Assembly: GCA_028713395.1 (NCBI GenBank)
Contig: JAQTOJ010000112.1
Span: forward strand, 1 to 6,470
Origin: Dehalococcoidales bacterium
GTDB lineage: Bacteria > Chloroflexota > Dehalococcoidia > Dehalococcoidales > Fen-1064
Reading direction: 5' to 3'
DNA: 6,470 bases
In this document: in pieces, positions 1 through 5,895 of the stretch
Layout: each line of letters starts with the position of its first letter
How positions within the stretch are numbered: position 1 is the stretch's first letter
The notes under the pieces: model-generated
Seen by the model: only the letters and a program-made list of their open reading frames with translations
Told to the model about the DNA's origin: nothing
Databases searched by the model: none
Position numbers and translations under genes: made by a program

Positions 1-548
1 CCCTTAGACAGAGACCCAATTTCATCATCATCGGTGAAATCCGCGGCGCAGAGGGCTCCATCGCCTTCCAGGCCATGCAGACCGGTCACTCCTGCATGAG
101 CACCTTCCACGCTTCTTCGGTGACCAAACTGATCCAACGTATCAGCGGCAACCCCATCAGTGTCCCCAAATCATACGTGGATAATCTGAACGCCGTAGTC
201 ATCGCCCAGCAGGTGCGCCTGCCCAACGGCAAAAACGGGCGCCGCGTCACCAGTATCAACGAGATCGTTGGGTACGATTCAGTGGCGGATAGTTTCTCCT
301 TTATCGAAGTCTTCCGCTGGAAACCCCTGGAGGACGCCTTTGATTTCCGCGGGAACAATAACTCCTTCCTCTTGGAGGAAAAATTAGCCCCCAAAAGAGG
401 CATTTCTTATGAAAACCGGGCGCAAATCTATTCCCAGATCAGACAGCGCGCCGAGGTTTTAAGAAGACTGGCGGAGCATAAAATATTCGGTTTCCACGAG
501 GTTTACGGCCTGCTCTCTAAAGCCTACCGTGAAGGTTATTTCCACTAA
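1..548 (+). CDS. arlI: Archaellum-type motor ATPase (ArlI/FlaI-like), C-terminal part, 5' truncated
   Basis: Only the last 181 codons are present; the reading frame is open from base 3 and the start lies upstream. Visible parts are a Walker B segment of the secretion-ATPase superfamily (LRQRPNFIIIGEIRGAE, first 17 residues), then a His box (TGHSCMSTFHASS, about residues 28-40), then a long tail with IRQRAEVLRRLAEHKI and a HEVYGLLSKAYREGY ending. Known of the family: GspE/PilB/TadA/ArlI ATPases form hexamers at the inner face of the membrane; ArlI powers assembly and rotation of the archaellum. The pattern of PISVP after the His box, RRVTSINEI, EVFRWKP, a LLEEKLAPKRGI stretch and the helical tail matches archaeal ArlI better than CpaF/TadA or PilB. 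Full ArlI is about 500-550 residues, so roughly two thirds is missing, including Walker A. The next gene is not the usual membrane platform arlJ, which may lie upstream. An archaeal-like type IV pilus ATPase is the main alternative. Confidence 0.75.
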   Translation, partial: LRQRPNFIIIGEIRGAEGSIAFQAMQTGHSCMSTFHASSVTKLIQRISGNPISVPKSYVDNLNAVVIAQQVRLPNGKNGRRVTSINEIVGYDSVADSFSFIEVFRWKPLEDAFDFRGNNNSFLLEEKLAPKRGISYENRAQIYSQIRQRAEVLRRLAEHKIFGFHEVYGLLSKAYREGYFH

Positions 549-562
549 AAAGGATAAGCATC

Positions 563-1111
563 ATGAGCATATTCAGCAACGCCTGGGGACAGGTGAAAAA
601 GAAAATAAGCGCTCCCAAACACACCGGCAAAAAAGAACCGGCGGATAAAATCGCCATGGTCATGAGCGGCGAGGATGTCGCGGAAACCCATGTGGTGGCA
701 AATGCGGTGACACCGGAAACGATGAACGCCGCCACGCCTACTACCCCATCCATTGCATCAGATGCTCCAGCCAACCCCGCGCCAACCGTAGAGGCTGCGC
801 CGGGAGCTGTAGCAACAGACACTACAGCCCCTCCGGTGGTAACTGCATCTACCACAGAGCCGGTGGCCGCCGCAAGCGCATCTACCATGCCAGCCGCCTC
901 TCCTGCGGCGCCTCCCCCGGTCCCGGACCAGTTGAACCCGGCGGACGATACGCAAAAAAAATCTATGTTCTCGGATCTTTTCCAGCAGGTGGAAACCAAG
1001 GCGGAAACGCCACTGGACAAGTTAATAAATTCCCTTTCGGACGTAGACATGACCGAATTGTTAGCCGAGACCGAAGAACTGAAATCCATAATGCACGATT
1101 GGAAGCATTAA
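563..1111 (+). CDS. Hypothetical protein, Ala/Pro/Thr-rich linker with helical C-terminus
   Basis: I do not recognise this 182-residue protein. The start is supported by AAGGA at 550-554, eight bases before the ATG, and lies 14 bases after the ATPase stop, so it is probably cotranscribed with it. Three parts are visible. Residues 1-30 are basic and possibly amphipathic (MSIFSNAWGQVKKKIS). Residues about 45-128 are dominated by Ala, Pro, Thr and Val and are probably disordered. Residues about 134-182 look helical and acidic, with MFSDLFQQVETKAETPLDKL and, after SLSDVDM, TELLAETEELKSIMHDW. There is no signal peptide, membrane segment or Cys. The layout of two short ends joined by a flexible tether suggests an adaptor or scaffold. 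Its position between the motor ATPase and cheA makes a link between archaellum and chemotaxis proteins plausible, but this is inference from context only. The low-complexity middle also creates long open frames on the other strand, which I do not regard as genes. Confidence 0.75.
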   Translation: MSIFSNAWGQVKKKISAPKHTGKKEPADKIAMVMSGEDVAETHVVANAVTPETMNAATPTTPSIASDAPANPAPTVEAAPGAVATDTTAPPVVTASTTEPVAAASASTMPAASPAAPPPVPDQLNPADDTQKKSMFSDLFQQVETKAETPLDKLINSLSDVDMTELLAETEELKSIMHDWKH

Positions 1112-1138
1112 CTAATACTGTGAACAGGATGAAAAAAT

Positions 1139-3181
1139 ATGAGTCCAACATTTAACGCCACCCCTGAAGAACTGGAAGTTTTCATGCAGGAAGCCGATGA
1201 GCAATTGCAACTATTGGATGAAGACCTGGTGAACCTGGAAAGAGAAGGCATGAATCCGGGTTTGATACAGGAAATTTTCCGGGCGGCGCATACGCTCAAG
1301 GGTTCCTCCGCCATGCTGGGTTACGAGCGGATGTCACAAGTGGCGCACACCATGGAAACGCTGTTGGATAATATCCGCAACGGCGCCCAGGTGATCAACT
1401 CTACGATCATCGATACCCTGCTGCATGGGCTGGACGCGTTGAAAGAGTTGCGCTGTGAATTACTATCTCAGGATAACCAGGTAAATGTGCAGAATGTGAT
1501 CAGCGAACTCAACAACCACCTGGGAAAAGACAGCCCGCCCGCTCCGGCGAACAATAACAAGATCAGCATCAATAAGAAAATGGATGAACTGATCAGTAAA
1601 TTACGCCGCGATGGTAATAATATTTACCACATGAAGATAGAGCTGGATAGGAACAGCACCTGGAACGCGGTGAGGTTTTTCCAGATATTGGACGAATTGA
1701 GAACCCGCAGCGTCGTGGTCAACTCCCTGCCGACGATGGAAGACATAGAAACCGGCAAGGTTGACTATACCTTGGAACTGATTATCGGCACCCAGGCGGA
1801 AAACGCCGCTATCGTAACCGCGGTGAAAAACATCGAGGATGTTACTTCGGTGAACATCGAGCTATATCAGGACGGCATGGTGGCGGTGAAAGAAATTGAA
1901 ACACCCGTTAAACCGCCGGAACCGGAGCATAAAGACGCGGGCAAAAACAACAGCGCCGCGGTGAAAAAAGACGGTAATTTTACGCAGACTATCCGGGTGG
2001 ACGTGCGTGTGCTGGACACGCTGATGAACATGGTGGGAGAGATGGTGATCGACCGCAACCGGATACGCCAGCTCGCCCGCCAACTGGAACTGAAATATGA
2101 AGACGACGAGGACGTGAAAAACCTTTCGCAGACTTCTAACCACATTATGAAACTTGTCAACGAACTTCAGGAACAGGTGCTGCGCGCCCGCATGTTGAAG
2201 ATCGGCACGATCCTGAACAGCTTCCCCAGATTGGTGCGCGACCTGGCGCATACTGCTAATAAAAGAATCGATTTCATTGTCGAAGGGCAGGAAACGGAAC
2301 TTGACCGCAGTATCATCGAACAGGTCAAAGACCCGCTGATCCACCTCTTGAGGAATTCGGTAGATCACGGCATCGAACCACCGGTGGAAAGATTGGATGC
2401 CGGTAAAGCGGAAGCCGGCGTGATCAAATTGGCGGCCTACCAGGAACAAAATCATATCGTTATCAAGATCAGCGATGACGGCCGGGGCATTCACCCGGAT
2501 AAGATCCGTAAAGCCGCCATCAAGAAACAGATCATTTCCGAAGAAGATGCCCGGCGTATGCCGGACGAAGAGGTGTACAATCTTATCTTTGTCTCCGGCT
2601 TGTCCACCGCTGAAAAAGTGACCGAGGTTTCCGGCCGTGGTGTAGGCATGGATGTGGTCAAGACCAACATCGAAGGGCTGGGCGGAGCGGTGAACCTACG
2701 CAGCGAGCCCGGCAAAGGCACGGAATTCACCATCCGCTTGCCGCTCACGCTGGCGACTACTTACGGCTTACTGGCTACTTCTTCACGGGTCACCTATGTT
2801 ATCCCTATTGCCACCACCGTTGAAATCTTCAAACCCCGTGACGGTGACATCCAAACAGTCGTAGGCAGGGAGGTGATCCGTTTCCGGCAAAATGTTTTAC
2901 CGTTGGTACGTCTCAACCGCGAATTCGGTAACCAGGTACAGAACGATAACCCGCCCGGTGAATTTATTGTGGTCATCAAGGTGGGGGAAAAACAGGCTGG
3001 ACTTTTGGTGGACTCGGTGGCGGAGCCGATCGAATCGGTGGTGAAATCACTCGGCAAATATGTCGGCAGCGTGCGCGGTGTCGCCGGGGCGACGATTTTA
3101 GGCGATGGACAAGTGGCATTGATATTGGACGCCGCCACTCTGGTAGCCAACGCGAACCTGATGAAATATTCGACAAACTAA
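1139..3181 (+). CDS. cheA: Chemotaxis sensor histidine kinase CheA
   Basis: CheA autophosphorylates from ATP and passes phosphate to CheY and CheB under control of receptors and CheW, in cytoplasmic arrays at the membrane. All five domains of this 680-residue protein can be placed. P1 is about residues 8-128, with the phosphorylated His51 in AAHTLKGSSAM. A P2-like CheY-binding domain is about 160-245. P3 (dimer) is about 284-370. P4 (kinase) has the N box HLLRNSVDHG (Asn406), G1 ISDDGRGI (445-451), F box IFVSGLST and G2 GRGVGMDVV (499-507). The CheW-like P5 is about 538-675. Linkers at 131-145 and 253-280 are Pro/Lys-rich. The ATG follows AGGA (1126-1129) by nine bases and the preceding stop by 27. 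Small departures: the usual RMLP after P3 reads RMLK, and the F-box PGFST reads SGLST. The kinase motifs are otherwise intact, so activity is expected. No CheW or receptor gene is in the window. Confidence 0.97.
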   Translation: MSPTFNATPEELEVFMQEADEQLQLLDEDLVNLEREGMNPGLIQEIFRAAHTLKGSSAMLGYERMSQVAHTMETLLDNIRNGAQVINSTIIDTLLHGLDALKELRCELLSQDNQVNVQNVISELNNHLGKDSPPAPANNNKISINKKMDELISKLRRDGNNIYHMKIELDRNSTWNAVRFFQILDELRTRSVVVNSLPTMEDIETGKVDYTLELIIGTQAENAAIVTAVKNIEDVTSVNIELYQDGMVAVKEIETPVKPPEPEHKDAGKNNSAAVKKDGNFTQTIRVDVRVLDTLMNMVGEMVIDRNRIRQLARQLELKYEDDEDVKNLSQTSNHIMKLVNELQEQVLRARMLKIGTILNSFPRLVRDLAHTANKRIDFIVEGQETELDRSIIEQVKDPLIHLLRNSVDHGIEPPVERLDAGKAEAGVIKLAAYQEQNHIVIKISDDGRGIHPDKIRKAAIKKQIISEEDARRMPDEEVYNLIFVSGLSTAEKVTEVSGRGVGMDVVKTNIEGLGGAVNLRSEPGKGTEFTIRLPLTLATTYGLLATSSRVTYVIPIATTVEIFKPRDGDIQTVVGREVIRFRQNVLPLVRLNREFGNQVQNDNPPGEFIVVIKVGEKQAGLLVDSVAEPIESVVKSLGKYVGSVRGVAGATILGDGQVALILDAATLVANANLMKYSTN

Positions 3182-3183
3182 TA

Positions 3184-3189
3184 AGGAGG
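3184..3189 (+). promoter_or_regulatory. Orphan Shine-Dalgarno sequence after cheA
   Basis: A perfect AGGAGG follows the double TAA stop of cheA, but no ATG or GTG lies at a usable distance and all three frames after it close within about ten codons. It may be chance or the remnant of a lost gene start. Confidence 0.35.
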
Positions 3190-3262
3190 GCGCTGTTAAC
3201 AGATTCGTGAATAACGTGTAACTGAATTGTTCTGATCGTTAGACTATTGAACGCGTCACTAT

Positions 3263-3268
3263 AGGAGG
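3263..3268 (+). promoter_or_regulatory. Ribosome binding site of cheC
   Basis: AGGAGG lies three bases before the ATG at 3272 and nine bases before the in-frame ATG at 3278. The second distance is normal and the first is too short, so this site decides for 3278. Confidence 0.75.
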
Positions 3269-3277
3269 ATTATGGGA

Positions 3278-3847
3278 ATGACGAATAGTATGACATTCGA
3301 TCTGGCCGGTTGGAGTAAACTGGCGCGGATCGGGAGCACCAACGCGATCGTCGGCTTATCGCAGATGCTGAACCAGGAAATCACCATCTCTGCCTTAAGC
3401 CTGGACGAAGTTTCGCTGAAAAACTCGGATACATTGATCGGGCGGCCGGATACCCAGGTGATCGGCATTTACCTGTTGTTTTCCGGCGTCACCAACGGGC
3501 AGATTTTACTGGTTTTCCAGCCCAAGGTGGCATTTGAGCTGATCGATATGGCAATGTCCATGCCCCCGGGAACCACAACGACCCTGGGCGAAATGGAAAG
3601 ATCGGTACTGGGAGAAATGGGTAACATTGTCGGCACCTATTTCCTGAACGCCGTGGCCGACCATATCCAGGTAATACTCATGCCTTCACCGCCGGCCGTG
3701 GTCCAGGATGTCGGCGGCGCCGTCGTCGGCTCGGTATTGGCGGAAGCCTTTGCCGTCCACGAATCTATTTTCGTGATCCGGTTGTTGTTCGAAGCCATCG
3801 GCAGAAAGATCGAAGGCAAATTCTTGATTTTACCCGCAGCCGATTAA
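3278..3847 (+). CDS. cheC: CheY-P phosphatase CheC
   Basis: CheC dephosphorylates CheY-P and, in Bacillus and Thermotoga, binds CheD and restrains it. The chosen start gives 189 residues; the ATG at 3272 would add two and is less well spaced from the ribosome binding site. Residues below count from 3272. The CheC/CheX/FliY family active site is Asp/Ser-x3-Glu-x2-Asn-x22-Pro, normally present twice. The second copy is intact: Ser111, Glu115, Asn118 (SVLGEMGN) and Pro141. The first copy is recognisable from the IGSTNAIVGLSQML helix, but the Glu and Asn positions read Lys16 and Arg19, so it should be inactive. The absence of a C-terminal SpoA-like domain rules out FliY/FliN. It sits 96 bases after cheA and 32 before cheD, the usual partnership. 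One active site is probably enough for phosphatase function. Confidence 0.93.
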   Translation: MTNSMTFDLAGWSKLARIGSTNAIVGLSQMLNQEITISALSLDEVSLKNSDTLIGRPDTQVIGIYLLFSGVTNGQILLVFQPKVAFELIDMAMSMPPGTTTTLGEMERSVLGEMGNIVGTYFLNAVADHIQVILMPSPPAVVQDVGGAVVGSVLAEAFAVHESIFVIRLLFEAIGRKIEGKFLILPAAD

Positions 3848-3868
3848 TAACGTTGCTAATGCAAGGAA

Positions 3869-3874
3869 AAGGGG
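3869..3874 (+). promoter_or_regulatory. Ribosome binding site of cheD
   Basis: The purine run AAGGGG ends five bases before the ATG at 3880. It supports that start over the upstream TTG (3853) and ATG (3859), which have no comparable site. Confidence 0.6.
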
Positions 3875-3879
3875 TTCCA

Positions 3880-4377
3880 ATGGTAGTCAGTGAAATAGAA
3901 ACGGTGGTGGTGGGACTGGGTGAGCTCAAAATATCCCAAAACGTGGGCATGGTCTTGTCTTGTATCGGCCTGGGCTCCTGCATTGCGCTTTGTATGTATG
4001 ACCCCTTCTACAAACTCGGGGCGATGGCGCATATGGTACTACCCTCATCTTTAAACGGCAGTGAATACGCCGCGCCTGCCAAATATATTAATACCGGCGT
4101 GACCAATACTTTAAAAAAGTTCCGGGAAAACGGCGCCGTGCTGAATCGCACCCAGATCAAAATCGTTGGCGGGGCCAGTGTGCTGAACATCCCCGGCGAA
4201 CACAAATTGAATATCGGTGAAAGAAACATCACCGCGGTGAAACAGGCGCTCGCTCAGCAAGGTTTAGCGATACATGCTGCCGATATCGGAGGCACACTGG
4301 GCAGATCGGTCAATTTGTACCTCAGGTCCGGCAGATGTGTTGTGAAAGCCTCAGGGCAGAAGCCGTTCGAAATTTAG
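3880..4377 (+). CDS. cheD: Chemoreceptor glutamine deamidase CheD
   Basis: CheD converts specific receptor glutamines to glutamate and in CheC-containing organisms also exchanges between receptors and CheC. The start at 3880 gives 165 residues, close to the family length, and begins just before the conserved VVVGLGELK strand; starts at 3853 or 3859 would add nine or seven residues that match nothing I know. The core is clear: GLGSC with nucleophile Cys34, then YDPFYKLGAMAHMVLP with His51, and IVGGASVLNI (95-104) and NIGERN (111-116). The third catalytic position, Thr21 in Thermotoga CheD, six residues before the Cys, reads Cys28 here (LSCIGLGSC). This is an unusual replacement; Ser27 next to it could supply a hydroxyl. 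The gene follows cheC by 32 bases, in the common cheC-cheD order. Family assignment is secure, while the level of activity is open. Confidence 0.95.
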   Translation: MVVSEIETVVVGLGELKISQNVGMVLSCIGLGSCIALCMYDPFYKLGAMAHMVLPSSLNGSEYAAPAKYINTGVTNTLKKFRENGAVLNRTQIKIVGGASVLNIPGEHKLNIGERNITAVKQALAQQGLAIHAADIGGTLGRSVNLYLRSGRCVVKASGQKPFEI

Positions 4378-4390
4378 AATCCAGTCAATA

Positions 4391-4418
4391 TTGAAGGAAA
4401 AACCAAAAAAACATTAAT
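4391..4418 (+). promoter_or_regulatory. Weak candidate promoter before cheY
   Basis: The 65-base gap between cheD and cheY is AT-rich with A runs. TTGAAG (4391-4396) and ATTAAT (4413-4418), 16 bases apart, each match four of six bases of a sigma-70 type box. AT-rich sequence alone could produce this, so it is only a possible internal start for cheY-cheB-cheR. In an archaeal host the same ATTAATTAT could serve as a TATA-like element. Confidence 0.2.
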
Positions 4419-4442
4419 TATCAAACAGAGGAGCAAAACAGG

Positions 4443-4802
4443 ATGAAAAAAATACTCATTGTTGACGACGCCGCCTTTATGCGTATGAGATGCAACCGGT
4501 TACTCACCGAAAAAGGGTACAACGTAGTTGAGGCAGCCAACGGGCTGGAAGCATTACAGAAGTTCAAACAGGTGCATCCGGACGCCGTGCTGCTGGACAT
4601 CACCATGCCGGAGATGGATGGCATCGAGACCCTGAAGAAACTGAAGGAACTTGATTCTAATATCTGCGTCGCCATGGTCACCGCCATGGGGCAGCAATCG
4701 ATGGTCATCGAAGCCTTGAAATTAGGGGCCAAAGACTTCGTGGTAAAACCCTTCGATGCCGACCGTGTACTGGCCGCCGTGCAAAGAATCGTAGGCAATT
4801 AA
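4443..4802 (+). CDS. cheY: Chemotaxis response regulator CheY
   Basis: This is a single-domain receiver of 119 residues, the normal CheY length, with no output domain. Phosphorylated CheY carries the signal from CheA to the motor. All receiver residues are present: Asp8-Asp9 (metal), Asp52 in LLDITMPEMDG (phosphorylation), Thr80 in VTAMGQQ (switch) and Lys102-Pro103 in FVVKPF, with Phe99 at the aromatic switch position taken by Tyr106 in E. coli. DDAAFMR at the start and the MPEMDG loop are typical of CheY of archaea, Thermotoga and Bacillota. GAGGAG (4428-4433) precedes the ATG by nine bases. The position between cheD and cheB supports a chemotaxis role rather than another pathway. Whether it contacts a bacterial FliM-like target or an archaeal-type adaptor cannot be read from the sequence, but the neighbouring ArlI-like gene favours the archaellum. 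Confidence 0.95.
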   Translation: MKKILIVDDAAFMRMRCNRLLTEKGYNVVEAANGLEALQKFKQVHPDAVLLDITMPEMDGIETLKKLKELDSNICVAMVTAMGQQSMVIEALKLGAKDFVVKPFDADRVLAAVQRIVGN

Positions 4803-4824
4803 AAATCTAATTGGGAAAACGACG

Positions 4825-5895
4825 ATGGCAGAGAAAATAAAAGTCCTGGTGGTAGATGATTCCGCCTTTGCCCGGCACGTAATTGCGCGGGAACTGTTGA
4901 TGGATCCGGATATCCAGATATTGGGCTTTGCCCGCAACGGCATCGAAGCCGTCCAGAAGACGTTCGAGCTGAAACCAGATGTGATCACACTGGATGTGGA
5001 AATGCCGGAAATGAACGGGCTGCTGGCGCTCAAACAAATTATGAATGCCCAACCGACCCCGGTCATCATGATCAGCAGCTTAACGACCGAGGGCGCGGAA
5101 GTGACCATGCAATCTCTGGAAATGGGCGCCGTGGACTATTTCCTTAAGGAATCACCTTCGAATCCGCTGGGTTTTTACACCGGTGAAAATAGCCTGAATC
5201 CCAAAATAAAGCTGGCCGCCAAAACCAGGGTATTCAAACCGTCGGTAAAACCGGCAACGCCTGCCGGTGTGAAATACAATGACCACGCGGCTGGATTGCG
5301 CATCGTGCCGGACGTGCTGGTGGTGATCGGGTGTTCCACCGGGGGACCAAAAGCGCTTTATCAGGTAATACCGGAATTACCCAAAGACCTGCCGGCGGCC
5401 GTGCTCGTTGTGCAGCATATGCCGCCCGGGTTCACGAAATCATTGGCGGAGCGGTTGGATAGCCTTTCCCACCTGGATGTCAAAGAAGCGGAAAACGGCG
5501 ATAAGCTGGTAACCGGCCAGGTTTATGTGGCCCCCGGCGGTTATCATATGGAAATCAATAAAGGACTGTTTATTGTCCTAACCAAAAATCCGCCGGTCTG
5601 CGGCGTCCGCCCTTCGGTGGATGTCACTATGCTTTCAGTCGCGAAAACTATGGGATCATATTGCGTCGGTGTCGTCATGACAGGTATGGGCAGCGATGGC
5701 ACGCGCGGCGCTGCCGCCATCCATACCGCCGGCGGTAAAATTCTGGCGGAGGATGAAAGCACCGCCGTCGTTTGGGGCATGCCGCGCAGCGTGATCGAAA
5801 CCGGTAATGCCAACCGGATCGCCCCTGTCACCGATATCTCCAGTGAAATTCAAATGCTCGTAACGGAAAGAAAAAGCCATGATCACGTTAAATGA
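4825..5895 (+). CDS. cheB: Receptor glutamate methylesterase/deamidase CheB
   Basis: CheB removes methyl groups from chemoreceptors and is activated when CheA phosphorylates its receiver. The 356 residues have the normal two-domain layout: receiver about 5-125, linker to about 160, methylesterase about 162-350. The receiver has Asp11-Asp12 (VDDSAF), Asp57 (TLDVEMPEMNG) and Lys108. The catalytic triad is complete: Ser171 in IGCSTGGP, His198 in VVQHMPPGF and Asp291 in TGMGSDG. One oddity is that the receiver Lys-Pro pair reads Lys-Glu (FLKESPSN), followed by a long linker; this Pro normally shapes the loop that answers phosphorylation. The start is backed by GGGA at 4813-4816, eight bases upstream, and lies 22 bases after the cheY stop. 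The 3' end overlaps cheR by 17 bases, which suggests translational coupling of the two opposing enzymes. Confidence 0.97.
   Translation: MAEKIKVLVVDDSAFARHVIARELLMDPDIQILGFARNGIEAVQKTFELKPDVITLDVEMPEMNGLLALKQIMNAQPTPVIMISSLTTEGAEVTMQSLEMGAVDYFLKESPSNPLGFYTGENSLNPKIKLAAKTRVFKPSVKPATPAGVKYNDHAAGLRIVPDVLVVIGCSTGGPKALYQVIPELPKDLPAAVLVVQHMPPGFTKSLAERLDSLSHLDVKEAENGDKLVTGQVYVAPGGYHMEINKGLFIVLTKNPPVCGVRPSVDVTMLSVAKTMGSYCVGVVMTGMGSDGTRGAAAIHTAGGKILAEDESTAVVWGMPRSVIETGNANRIAPVTDISSEIQMLVTERKSHDHVK

Noticed and set aside
1..548. Assignment of the first gene to Tad pilus ATPase (TadA/CpaF) or PilB
   Set aside because: The segment after the His box and the long helical C-terminus with LAPKRGI and RQRAEVLRRLAEH fit archaeal ArlI better. 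It remains the main alternative because Walker A and the N-terminal domain are not visible.
517..1089. 190-residue open frame on the - strand opposite the hypothetical gene
   Set aside because: It mirrors the Ala/Pro/Thr-rich low-complexity stretch, giving a Val/Ala/Gly/Ser-rich product. The + strand frame has a proper ribosome binding site and fits the operon.
1129..1155. Eight-codon ATG frame (MKKYESNI) overlapping the cheA start
   Set aside because: It could be a leader peptide, but it has no well-spaced ribosome binding site of its own and short frames like this are expected by chance.
1862..2494. 210-residue open frame on the - strand inside cheA
   Set aside because: It lies opposite well-conserved CheA P3/P4 sequence, its product resembles no family I know, and it is a codon shadow.
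3195..3241. Possible hairpin or terminator in the cheA-cheC gap
   Set aside because: Only a GTTAAC palindrome and a five-base TAACG/CGTTA pairing were found, with no GC-rich stem or U run.
3853..3879. Upstream TTG (3853) and ATG (3859) starts for cheD
   Set aside because: They add residues outside the conserved fold and lack a spaced ribosome binding site, while 3880 has AAGGGG five bases upstream.
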